Shown here piece after piece: positions 6,445-13,174 of a stretch of 13,293 nt of DNA. The DNA is taken from positions 1 to 13,293 of the forward strand of contig CAMPIU010000036.1 in assembly GCA_946886545.1 (NCBI GenBank), given 5' to 3'. Under the pieces are notes generated by a model, which saw nothing but the letters and a program-made list of their open reading frames with translations, was not told the DNA's origin and did not search any database. The position numbers and the translations under genes are program-made. This DNA comes from an uncultured Flavobacteriales bacterium (GTDB taxonomy: Bacteria; Bacteroidota; Bacteroidia; Flavobacteriales; Crocinitomicaceae). Within the stretch, counting starts at the first letter, position 1; each line of letters starts with the position of its first letter.

Positions 6445-8622
6445 ATGAAAAAAAGTTACTTAATTTTCAGCATGCTCGCGGGTATGCTTACCACATTCAA
6501 CACTTATTCCCAAACTTATTCAAGTTATGGAAGTACACCTACAAATGACAACTATAACTATGTCAACAACTCCAATGACACGATGTATTACACATTTAAT
6601 TCGGTTATTGGCGGAGCTTATGAAGATGCAACCCTGACTATCGACGGAAGCGCATATTTTTACGCGGGTGCTTCTTACAACGTTTACGGCCCCGGATCGG
6701 TACTTGTGGGGAATTTTACCAATCCCGCTTACTATGACTGTAATGAATTTTCGGCTGTGATCACCATTCCTGTCGCAACTATTAATTCCTATGGAGGAAG
6801 TGTAGTCTACAAATTTGTACAACAAGGGACTGTGTATGCTAACTGTAATGAAAACAGGTTGCGTGCTAAACTTCAGTATAACTATTGTACAACAGGTGTT
6901 CCCGCGCAACAGGCAAATATCTCTTTGACCGACAATCTGTTTTGTCAGTCAAATGATCCGGTCAACTTGGTAGGATCACCTGCCGGAGGTGTTTTTTCGG
7001 GAAGCGGAATCACAAACGGTGTACTTGATCCGTCGGGCTTATCTTATGGAGTTTACTATGCAACTTACACATTTACGGAAGCAAACGGTTGTTATACCCA
7101 AGATAGTGTAAGTTTCACTGTGTTTGAAAATCCGGCAGATCAATCTGTGACTACGTGTGAGAATATGGCTCCGATCTTGAATACAGGAAATATTTCTACA
7201 GTATACGCTACAGATGAGAATTTATCCAATATGATCGGGATCGGAACGAATGTTACTCTGAACCCGATAACGGCTAATCCTACAGAAGTTTATTCTGCTG
7301 CGGTATCCAGTCCTTATTATTATGAAATGAATTCCCTTGACACTAGCAATTACCAAATCATTGATCACGATGCACTTACCGGAGATGACCGCGGAGGAAT
7401 TGCAGTAACAGCAAACTATGTTTACATAGTTGGTGACGATGCAACCGGACGGTATGACCTGGATTTACAAAACGGAATCGATTTGCCAAAACGCGATGGG
7501 ATCTTTACAGATTTGGCGCAATTGAAATTGTATACGCTTTACAATACGGTAGCACCATTTACACCTAACAGCGATAACCTGGACGGATTCACCATGAATG
7601 CTTTACGTGAATTAAATGAAGACCTGACTTATGGCAGTGAAATCATTATGTTGTCTCAACCTGTCACGATCGGCACACAAGATCAGGCAGTTATTCTTGC
7701 AGGATATAATGAATTGATTGTCGGAACAGCTTATGATAGCTATGAGTTTTATCACATCTCTATTTTGAACGGGTTGGTTACACCAATGGGACAACACCAA
7801 TTAGATGTTTACGGTTCTGAAAACTGGGCTATTTGGGGTATGTCAGGATTTGACGGAACAGATCGCCATGCTTACTTTAGAGATGACAATGATTCTATTG
7901 TTGATTTCAATTTTGCTACAGGTTTGTCAACAAGCATTCTGCCTATCACTGATTTTTCCGATTTGGCCAGCTTTATCGCACATCCGGTGAATCACCGTTT
8001 TTATGCACATTATGAAGGCAGCACAGCTACTTTCGGAGGTGACAACGAAACCTTATTATACTTCCAGATTTCTGATTCTGCATCACAGTTAATTGCAACA
8101 CCTGCAAATTACGCTTGTCCGAATATGATCACTTTCACATTCAATACACTTGATTTAGGGGCTGATACAACTGTTTGTTCGGAAGACGGTTTATACATCC
8201 TTCCAGGAGGAAATGGTTATAGTTCATACACATGGAATGGTGTGAATAACAATTTTAACTCTTTTCCGGTACAAACTTCAGGTGAGGTTGTTTTATCTGT
8301 TGTTGACAACACAAACTGTACACTTACGGATAGTATAATTGTAACCATCACGGAATGTACTGCAGGAATTGATGAGTTGGAAGCAAATACTATGTTGATT
8401 TACCCTGTTCCAAACAACGGAACGTTCCAAATCACATTCAATGCCTTAGCTGAAGATGCTCAAATCAGTATTGTAGATGCTCAGGGAAAACAAATTGCAA
8501 ATAAAGTAGTTTCACAGGGAGAAACAAGCGTTCCAATGAATATGGAAGTTGAACCCGGAATTTACTTTGTCCGTTTGGTTTCCGCAAATGGAACTTCACA
8601 ACGTGCTATAAGCATTCAATAA
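6445..8622 (+). CDS. T9SS-exported adhesin-like protein with C-terminal sorting domain
   Basis: 725 residues. The signal peptide is residues 1-23 (hydrophobic core LIFSMLAGML, ending TYSQ). The mature N-terminus is rich in Tyr, Asn and Ser. Residues about 155-232 resemble the small Ig/PKD-like module common in Bacteroidota surface proteins (C-x-SNDPVNL, GGVFSGSGI, YTFTEANGC). Residues about 233-560 form an Asp/Tyr-rich beta region I cannot assign; repeats such as WAIWGMSGFDG and NHRFYAHYEG hint at a propeller-like fold. Residues about 571-638 (LGADTTVC ... YTWNG ... CTLTDSIIVTI) match a second PKD/SprB-type module. Residues about 651-725 are a type A T9SS sorting domain (YPVPNNGTFQI, VDAQGKQI, GIYFVRLVSANG, ending RAISIQ). 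The protein should be exported across the outer membrane and anchored or released after sorting-domain removal. It is monocistronic, with a strong terminator 15 bases after the stop. Confidence 0.85.
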   Translation: MKKSYLIFSMLAGMLTTFNTYSQTYSSYGSTPTNDNYNYVNNSNDTMYYTFNSVIGGAYEDATLTIDGSAYFYAGASYNVYGPGSVLVGNFTNPAYYDCNEFSAVITIPVATINSYGGSVVYKFVQQGTVYANCNENRLRAKLQYNYCTTGVPAQQANISLTDNLFCQSNDPVNLVGSPAGGVFSGSGITNGVLDPSGLSYGVYYATYTFTEANGCYTQDSVSFTVFENPADQSVTTCENMAPILNTGNISTVYATDENLSNMIGIGTNVTLNPITANPTEVYSAAVSSPYYYEMNSLDTSNYQIIDHDALTGDDRGGIAVTANYVYIVGDDATGRYDLDLQNGIDLPKRDGIFTDLAQLKLYTLYNTVAPFTPNSDNLDGFTMNALRELNEDLTYGSEIIMLSQPVTIGTQDQAVILAGYNELIVGTAYDSYEFYHISILNGLVTPMGQHQLDVYGSENWAIWGMSGFDGTDRHAYFRDDNDSIVDFNFATGLSTSILPITDFSDLASFIAHPVNHRFYAHYEGSTATFGGDNETLLYFQISDSASQLIATPANYACPNMITFTFNTLDLGADTTVCSEDGLYILPGGNGYSSYTWNGVNNNFNSFPVQTSGEVVLSVVDNTNCTLTDSIIVTITECTAGIDELEANTMLIYPVPNNGTFQITFNALAEDAQISIVDAQGKQIANKVVSQGETSVPMNMEVEPGIYFVRLVSANGTSQRAISIQ

Positions 8623-8637
8623 AACACATATTAAAAT

Positions 8638-8677
8638 AAAAAAGTAGGGGCGAAAAATTTTTCGCCCCTACTTTTTT
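8638..8677. terminator. Perfect 40-bp palindrome, bidirectional terminator
   Basis: Two 20-base arms are perfectly complementary with no spacer: six A, GTAGGGGCGAAAAA, then the complement, ending in six T. It forms a GC-rich stem with A- and T-tracts on both sides, so it can end transcription both from the adhesin gene (stop 8622) and from the opposing gene (stop 8721). GTAGGGGCGAA...TTCGCCCCTAC palindromes look like a dispersed repeat family, so it may be one copy of a genome-wide REP-like element. Confidence 0.8.
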
Positions 8678-8687
8678 TCCCACCCTA

Positions 8688-8699
8688 TCCGTAAACGGA
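8688..8699. other. Small dyad after the terminator
   Basis: TCCGT-AA-ACGGA, a perfect 12-base palindrome 11 bases beyond the large palindrome and 21 bases before the end of the opposing gene. Its role is unknown; it may be chance. Confidence 0.2.
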
Positions 8700-8720
8700 C
8701 TCCAATATATTTTGAGTTAA

Positions 8721-9116
8721 TCACCTGGTCACATAAACTGTTTCACGCTTTGTTCCGCATAACAAATAGTAAGTTCCAACCGGCCATGATTCCGTTTCAA
8801 TCAATTGCGTGCCACGTATCGTTCCTGAATACATTTCCTCTCCCTGAGTATTGATCAATTGAAATTTCATTGCCTGTGAAGCTCCAAGCACCTCTACCAC
8901 GAGGTAATTCGAACTTGGATTGTTGTATACATACATGCTTACTGAAGTAATCCTATCCGGAACAGCCGTTTTCGTAAGTTCATCAGAAATGAACGGATTA
9001 GCTGCAAGTACTGTTTCCTGCACCAACAACCGCATTGGGATTGGCGCGTGTTTTTGAGCAAAAGCAAAAGTGTTACTGAATATTGCTATTAAAACGATTG
9101 AGATAAAACGTGCCAT
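8721..9116 (-). CDS. Small secreted protein consisting mostly of a divergent T9SS sorting domain
   Basis: 131 residues from the ATG at 9116. This start is preferred over one at 9170 because it places the signal peptide at the very N-terminus (hydrophobic core ISIVLIAIF, cleavage near FAFA/QK, residue 20). Only about 36 mature residues precede a domain at about 57-131 that follows the type A sorting-domain pattern: VYNNPSSNYLVVEV (where PNP is usual), FQLINTQGEEMYSG, WPVGTYYLLCG, and a C-terminal VYVTR. The first Pro of the PNP motif is Asn, so the domain is diverged. No cargo domain is present. It may be a free sorting-domain protein, a remnant of a larger exported protein, or a periplasmic protein that reuses the fold. 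It is transcribed toward the palindrome at 8638-8677, which should terminate it. Confidence 0.6.
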   Translation of the reverse strand: MARFISIVLIAIFSNTFAFAQKHAPIPMRLLVQETVLAANPFISDELTKTAVPDRITSVSMYVYNNPSSNYLVVEVLGASQAMKFQLINTQGEEMYSGTIRGTQLIETESWPVGTYYLLCGTKRETVYVTR

Positions 9117-9415
9117 ACTGTAATGATTTAAATGAACTGTTCCACTTTGATGATTCCGGAAAGGCAACAACTATACCATGCCAAATCACCATTCGTTTTT
9201 GTGGATCAAATTACCTGAAAAATCGATTTTGAACAGGCTTTTCTTGCCTGATAGAATAAGTAAATCCTTACGTATTCGTTACATACACGCTTATGGAAAC
9301 ATTTAAAAAAAAGATGGTAGAAATACTTATCCATAGCACTATAGATTGCTTGGATAAGTTCAAAATGAAAGTTGTTTTTTCAATATGAAAATAGGTGAGT
9401 CAACTATTTCACGAA
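9117..9415. other. Intergenic region upstream of the small sorting-domain protein
   Basis: About 300 bases without a supportable gene. It holds a short inverted repeat, CAGGC/GCCTG, around 9234-9250 and the strong hairpin at 9325-9359 (separate entry). I found no full-consensus promoter for the gene at 8721-9116; TATAGTTG on the minus strand near 9170 is a one-mismatch -7 candidate without a -33 partner. Confidence 0.4.
9325..9359 (-). terminator. 13-bp bulged hairpin downstream of the response regulator
   Basis: ACTTATCCA (9325-9333) pairs with TGGATAAGT (9351-9359). After a single bulged base, AGCA (9335-9338) pairs with TGCT (9347-9350), leaving an 8-base loop. It lies 57 bases beyond the regulator's stop. 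In that direction the nearest T-run starts about 13 bases after the stem, so it is not a textbook intrinsic terminator; it might instead stabilise the mRNA 3' end or be a protein-binding dyad. Confidence 0.4.
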
Positions 9416-10036
9416 TTATTCCAATCCGTTTTTCATAGCCCATTTAAGCAGCACGTTTTTTTCTTTCGGTAATCCCAGTTTTTCAATGATATTGGATCTG
9501 TGGCCTTCAATGGTTTTTTCGGAAAGAAACAACATTTCGGCAATCTGCTTACTTGTTTTTTGTTGAGCGATCAATTCAATGATCTTGCGCTCGGAAAAGG
9601 TCAGTTTATCCAATTCACTTGTTCCGGTTTCACGCACACTTATCAGATCATTCAACAGGGAATCACTCACATACTGATTTCCTTTCGCTACTTCCGATAA
9701 ACAGTTTTTCAATTCCACCTGGGCGTGTTCTTTCAGAATATAACCGTAAACTCCGTATTCTTTGGATTTATTGTAAATGGTCATTTCGTTGTGCATGGTA
9801 AGTAGGATCACTTTTGTTCTCAACTTCAGTTCGTGAACCTTCTTAGCTACGTCAAGGCCATCCAATGCAGGCATATTGATATCCAGGATTGCAATATCCG
9901 GCAGACGAAGCTGAATCATGTTTAAAGCTGAAACGCCATTCGCGCAGGTAGCAATAACCTGGTAACCGTAAGATTCAACAAAACTTTGGGTTCCCTGAAG
10001 TGTAAACGGATGATCGTCTGCGATGATAATAGTCAT
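9416..10036 (-). CDS. Response regulator, NarL/LuxR family
   Basis: 206 residues. The receiver domain (about 1-120) has the acidic pair D7/D8, phospho-acceptor D52 (LDINMP), T80 and K102. A LuxR-type helix-turn-helix follows at about 143-206 (LTFSERKIIELIAQQKTSKQ, SEKTIEGHRSNIIEKL). This is a standard length and layout for a transcription factor activated by phosphorylation and dimerisation. The start overlaps the stop of the upstream histidine kinase by four bases (ATGA), so the two are almost certainly a cognate pair made together. Its targets are unknown. Confidence 0.92.
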   Translation of the reverse strand: MTIIIADDHPFTLQGTQSFVESYGYQVIATCANGVSALNMIQLRLPDIAILDINMPALDGLDVAKKVHELKLRTKVILLTMHNEMTIYNKSKEYGVYGYILKEHAQVELKNCLSEVAKGNQYVSDSLLNDLISVRETGTSELDKLTFSERKIIELIAQQKTSKQIAEMLFLSEKTIEGHRSNIIEKLGLPKEKNVLLKWAMKNGLE

Positions 10037-12045
10037 TCTGTTTTCTTTAAGTCAATAGTAATAATGGTTCCGGTTTTATCGGATTGAATTTTGGCCTGGC
10101 CGCCTATAGCTTTACTTCTTTCAATAATATTGTGTAGTCCAAAGGCATCCTTCCTGGAAAGCGTTTCAGAAACATTAAAACCTTTCCCATTGTCCTTGAT
10201 CTGGATCATCAGATTTTCGTCTCCTTCCCGGATGATAATTTTTGCTGCTACCGCTTCTGCATATTTGATAATATTGGAAAGTGCTTCCTGGATGATCCGG
10301 TAAACCTGCAGTTCTTCCGAAACGGATAGGGAGCCGCTGTAAACAATGTCGGAAGTAACCATCAACTGATTCACGGATTGTGCACGGTCAAGCAACTGAT
10401 TAATACTTGCTGTCAATCCCACTTTCTCAAACATCACAGGATGCAGGTTTCTGCTGATACTGCGAATGTCTTTTATAATTGAATCAATCTTATCTTTGGC
10501 TGAAGGTGTATTTTCACCAATGGAATGCTTTAGATTAAGCAACTCATGACTCACGCTGTCGTGCAAATCGCTTGCAATCCGCCGGCGCTCTTCTTCGGTT
10601 TTATCCAGCAGTTGCTTCGTATATTGTTGCACTCTTTTATTCTCTGTTTTGATCTTTTTTTGTTTTTGTTTGGATAAAACAATGACAATTACCAGAAACA
10701 AGCCCATCAGAAGAGAAATCAATAATGCAATAGTCATTTTTCCGTTTGAAATAGTTTCTTTCTGAAGAGCAATTTGTTCTTCTTTTCGCTTTGTTTCATA
10801 AAGTTTATTCAACTCCATTGTTTTCGTTATGATCTTTTGGTTGCTGATCATATTTTCTGCATGCTTCAGTTTTTCCGAATAGATGTAGGCTTTTTGATAA
10901 TTCTTCGTCAATACTGCATTATCTTTTAACACTTCGGCAAAGGCAGCCTGGTTCTGGTAATCTTCCTGTTCTTCGACGGCTTGAAATGCTTTTTCAATGA
11001 GACCGATATCCTGGATCCCCTCACCTGACTTAATTTCGTAGATGGCCACTGTGATGGCATAATCCGCATCTGAAGCAGGAGAATTTAACTTTTCAACGTA
11101 AGGCTTCAGATCAGAAAGCACGGCCTTTGCTTCCGAATTCCGACCTTCGTGCACTAACATTTCTACGTAAAAAGAAGATAGTGCAACTTCGAGCGACTCG
11201 TCGTGGATCTTACTTTTGATAAACAAATGATAGGTTGAATCAATTAATTGGAACTGTTTCGGATCATCCATTTCCTGGTATAAAATGATCTTATTGTGTA
11301 ATGAGACCAACATATTCCCCATGTCATCGGCACGTTTATAGTCGGCCATGGCTTTATTAAAATACACTTCTGCTTCGGTGAAATTTTTAGTATACAGATG
11401 AACCAGCGCCATGTTGTCGTAAATCCCGCCTCTCCCCGTATAATTATCGGTTTGATTGAATAAAGCAAGTGCTTTTGAATTGTAAAGGATTGCTTTCGCA
11501 TGCTCTCCCATTGCGAAATGACAAAAAGCCAAATCTCCGTATCCATGGCCTACTTCAATACAGCTTGCATAATCAAAAGGTTTGTAGATAACCAGTTTCC
11601 GGAAATAAGGAATTGCCTTCCGATAGTCCGTTTGATTGATGTAATAGTTGCCCATGTAGGATTCTACAAACAGGGTTTTATCCCAGGGAAGTTTCTGCTC
11701 ATAATATTTTTGAAAAGAGCGAATGGTATCCAGTGTACTTTCCCGGAAAAAAGAATAATACATTTCCTGTTCCGCTACTCCTGAAAGTGCACCGGCAGCC
11801 TTCGCAAGACTTCCCCGCTTCATTTGTTTGCCATAATAATCCTGAAAGACCGGATAATAATTTGTGTCGTGAAAATTGGCGCGGCTGGTAAGCCAGGAAA
11901 CGATGCTGTCTGTTTTTTCTGCCGGTCCCTGACGGTAAATGATTTTATCAGGTGTCTTCTCGCAAGCGCAAAACAAAAGCACCAACAAGAACATACACAC
12001 AAAAAGATTCACCAAGCGACTCCTCATCCAATGACATTTAGACAT
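10033..12045 (-). CDS. TPR sensor histidine kinase (HisKA_3 type), partner of the response regulator
   Basis: 670 residues from the ATG at 12045. An N-terminal hydrophobic stretch ends ...LLFCACEKTP, either a signal peptide with a poor lipobox (FCAC) or a signal anchor. TPR-like helical repeats cover about 90-390 (for example YRKAIPYFRKL, GEHAKAILYNSKALALF, NFTEAEVYFNKAMADYKRAD) and should form the sensing part outside the inner membrane. One membrane helix lies at about 437-459, followed by a coiled coil. The HisKA_3 dimerisation motif RIASDLHDSVSHEL carries phospho-acceptor H495. The ATPase domain has N591 (EALSN), D618 (DNGKGF) and G636 (GLHNI). Frame stays open to an ATG at 12177, but that start would bury the hydrophobic segment about 55 residues in; 12027 is a third option. 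Kinase motifs are intact. Confidence 0.85.
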   Translation of the reverse strand: MSKCHWMRSRLVNLFVCMFLLVLLFCACEKTPDKIIYRQGPAEKTDSIVSWLTSRANFHDTNYYPVFQDYYGKQMKRGSLAKAAGALSGVAEQEMYYSFFRESTLDTIRSFQKYYEQKLPWDKTLFVESYMGNYYINQTDYRKAIPYFRKLVIYKPFDYASCIEVGHGYGDLAFCHFAMGEHAKAILYNSKALALFNQTDNYTGRGGIYDNMALVHLYTKNFTEAEVYFNKAMADYKRADDMGNMLVSLHNKIILYQEMDDPKQFQLIDSTYHLFIKSKIHDESLEVALSSFYVEMLVHEGRNSEAKAVLSDLKPYVEKLNSPASDADYAITVAIYEIKSGEGIQDIGLIEKAFQAVEEQEDYQNQAAFAEVLKDNAVLTKNYQKAYIYSEKLKHAENMISNQKIITKTMELNKLYETKRKEEQIALQKETISNGKMTIALLISLLMGLFLVIVIVLSKQKQKKIKTENKRVQQYTKQLLDKTEEERRRIASDLHDSVSHELLNLKHSIGENTPSAKDKIDSIIKDIRSISRNLHPVMFEKVGLTASINQLLDRAQSVNQLMVTSDIVYSGSLSVSEELQVYRIIQEALSNIIKYAEAVAAKIIIREGDENLMIQIKDNGKGFNVSETLSRKDAFGLHNIIERSKAIGGQAKIQSDKTGTIITIDLKKTE

Positions 12046-12235
12046 AAAAATACCGGTTTGAAATGGATCAAAGACTCTTTCTGATAAAATCGAGGGTTTC
12101 CCCTTAGGGAATAGAACATTTGAATAACGGACATTTGCCCCGGAAAATTTTTCGGCGAAATACGGAATTGAAACCATCCGTTTCGCAAAGAAATAAACCG
12201 ATAACCTGTATAGCTACTACTTATAGCGTAAGGGT

Positions 12236-12270
12236 AAATCCTCCGTTGGCTTAGGTCAGCGGAGGATTTT
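12236..12270. terminator. Hairpin 1: 15-bp stem, tetraloop
   Basis: AAATCCTCCGTTGGC (12236-12250) pairs over all 15 positions (two G-U) with GTCAGCGGAGGATTT (12255-12269), around the loop TTAG. The T-tract is longer on the plus strand (TTTT then gaattt). No plus-strand gene lies upstream within 3 kb, so what it terminates is unclear. Confidence 0.55.
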
Positions 12271-12313
12271 GAATTTATAGACCTACATCCGTATCCATTT
12301 CTGGAACTTACTC

Positions 12314-12373
12314 ATGAAAGTTCACACGAAGTCATTCTCCGGAAGAAAATCATTAAAGAATAAATTCATCTGA
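12314..12373 (+). CDS. Possible 19-codon small ORF, uncertain
   Basis: An ATG at 12314 opens 19 codons encoding a basic peptide (MKVHTKSFSGRKSLKNKFI) with seven Lys/Arg, ended by TGA. It sits between hairpin 1 and hairpin 2, and hairpin 2, which carries a six-T tract on this strand, begins nine bases after the stop. That arrangement looks like a very short transcription unit. There is no recognisable promoter or ribosome binding site, and an ORF this short is easily chance. It may simply lie within a non-coding RNA. Confidence 0.2.
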   Translation: MKVHTKSFSGRKSLKNKFI

Positions 12374-12382
12374 CAGCCGAAC

Positions 12383-12417
12383 AAAAAAGGGAATTCCGGT
12401 ATGGAACTCCCTTTTTT
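12383..12417. terminator. Hairpin 2: bidirectional terminator
   Basis: AAAAAAGGGAATTCC (12383-12397) pairs with GGAACTCCCTTTTTT (12403-12417) with one A-C mismatch and a 5-base loop. Six A before and six T after make it a good intrinsic terminator in both directions. Confidence 0.7.
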
Positions 12418-12451
12418 CAATTACGCAATTGTTAGCTTTAAAGTCTGAAAA

Positions 12452-12476
12452 AACAGAGGCCGCTACCGCCTCTGTT
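12452..12476 (-). terminator. Hairpin 3: terminator of the 139-residue protein gene
   Basis: AACAGAGGC (12452-12460) pairs perfectly with GCCTCTGTT (12468-12476), loop of 7. Read on the minus strand the stem runs directly into a T-run (CTGTTTTTTCAG), so it should end the transcript of the gene whose stop is at 12568, about 90 bases upstream. Confidence 0.65.
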
Positions 12477-12517
12477 CCGCTTAATTAAGAATAATTAGGC
12501 GTTGTAGTTTTTGTTTC

Positions 12518-12559
12518 AGTGAATATTGGTGGCCTTTTTATTTTAGTGAACAGTGGTGG
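12518..12559. repeat. Imperfect tandem repeat, period 27
   Basis: AGTGAATATTGGTGG (12518-12532) and AGTGAACAGTGGTGG (12545-12559) differ at two positions. Each is followed by a T-rich stretch. They lie in the 3' leader of the 139-residue protein gene, between its stop codon and hairpin 3. Confidence 0.4.
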
Positions 12560-12567
12560 GTAATTTT

Positions 12568-12987
12568 TTACATCGCAGCTTTTTCGTTATTAATTTCATG
12601 TTCAAGTACAGTAATTGCTCCTTTCAACTGGTGAATGCAACTTCTATTCGGGAACTGATCTATCACGGATTCCGGAAAACCTAATGGAAGATCCATTCCG
12701 TTGGCATAGTGCAGATACAAGACATAATAATTTTTCAAATACTCGTTTTGAATGGATAAATACGTATTGACAGTATTCATTTGGTTCGCAATCGCATTCA
12801 TAAGCAACTGCTTATATGATCTGTCAGGAAACTTATTCAAATGCTTTTGAGGAAAATCAAACGATAACATTTCTCCGTTTGAATAATACCAGTAAAGCTC
12901 AAAATAATACCCCAAATTTCTGATTTCTGCAAGAACCATTTTGGAATCAGGAATCGGCGAAAGTCTTCTATCTGTTAGTATTTCCAT
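12568..12987 (-). CDS. Unrecognised 139-residue protein with an internal tandem duplication
   Basis: No signal peptide or membrane segment, so probably cytoplasmic. I do not recognise the family. The protein contains two copies of one unit offset by 59 residues: about 29-74 (FELYWYYSNGEMLSFDFP, KFPDRSYKQLL) and about 88-133 (YVLYLHYANGMDLPLGFP, QFPNRSCIHQL). Conserved positions are LY, Y-x-NG, L, FP, a second FP, and RS, followed in each copy by a helix. This suggests a two-fold pseudo-symmetric alpha/beta protein. The ATG at 12987 follows an A/G-rich stretch (AAGAGAA). A promoter at 13038-13069 and three 21-bp repeats lie upstream, and hairpin 3 downstream, making it a well-delimited single-gene unit. 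Function unknown. Confidence 0.7.
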   Translation of the reverse strand: MEILTDRRLSPIPDSKMVLAEIRNLGYYFELYWYYSNGEMLSFDFPQKHLNKFPDRSYKQLLMNAIANQMNTVNTYLSIQNEYLKNYYVLYLHYANGMDLPLGFPESVIDQFPNRSCIHQLKGAITVLEHEINNEKAAM

Positions 12988-13037
12988 TTCTCTTCATTTT
13001 AGCCGGCAATCAATCTAAAACTGCTTGTTGGCTGAAA

Positions 13038-13069
13038 CAAGTATAGGGTACTTATCCGCAGTATTTCAA
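13038..13069 (-). promoter_or_regulatory. Likely promoter of the 139-residue protein gene
   Basis: On the minus strand, TTG (13069-13067), 21 bases, then TATACTTG (13045-13038): one mismatch to TAnnTTTG at correct spacing. It predicts a leader of roughly 45 bases before the ATG at 12987. Confidence 0.45.
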
Positions 13070-13075
13070 CCAAAA

Positions 13076-13138
13076 TGTCATGAAAAAGGAAATCCGTGTC
13101 ATGAAAAAGAAAAAATGATACATGAAATAATAAGATAT
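13076..13138. repeat. Three tandem 21-bp repeats upstream of the promoter
   Basis: TGTCATGAAAAAG occurs at 13076-13088 and again exactly at 13097-13109. A weaker third copy (ATACATGAAAT) starts at 13118, again in register, with CATGAAA at 13079, 13100 and 13121. The period of 21 is two DNA helix turns, and the array starts seven bases upstream of the -33 element, so it may be a set of same-face activator sites (inference). Confidence 0.5.
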
Positions 13139-13174
13139 CATACTATTGGATTATTTCGCATAGCGAATGGTATG
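13139..13174. other. Overlapping dyads next to the 21-bp repeats
   Basis: CATACTATT (13139-13147) and AATGGTATG (13166-13174) form a nine-base inverted repeat with one mismatch. Nested within and sharing bases is TTCGC-ata-GCGAA (13155-13167). The two foldings exclude each other in part. Confidence 0.3.

Larger units (their letters stand above)
12046..12567. other. Long gene-poor interval with three hairpins
   Basis: About 520 bases between the kinase start and the next gene. The part next to the kinase (12046-12177) could be an N-terminal extension of that frame, but reads more like leader. Beyond it lie three terminator-like hairpins, one possible tiny ORF and a 27-base imperfect direct repeat, each listed separately. 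I found no complete TTG-N20-TAnnTTTG promoter for the kinase operon. Confidence 0.5.

Noticed and set aside
6520..6909. 129-codon minus-strand frame inside the adhesin gene
   Set aside because: Antisense to a secreted protein with signal peptide and recognised domains; composition follows the opposite strand.
8638..8677. Terminal inverted repeat of an insertion sequence
   Set aside because: It is one spacerless palindrome with no transposase or second end, and its A/T tracts fit a bidirectional terminator.
12046..12177. 44-residue N-terminal extension of the histidine kinase from ATG at 12177
   Set aside because: It would bury the signal-like hydrophobic segment about 55 residues in; the ATG at 12045 or 12027 gives a normal N-terminus. 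Not fully excluded.
13080..13118. 12-codon ORF starting in the 21-bp repeats (MKKEIRVMKKKK)
   Set aside because: It arises from the repeat itself (21 bases is seven codons), is very short and runs against the promoter direction.
13076..13138. CRISPR array
   Set aside because: Only three short copies in direct tandem with no variable spacers of constant length and no cas genes.
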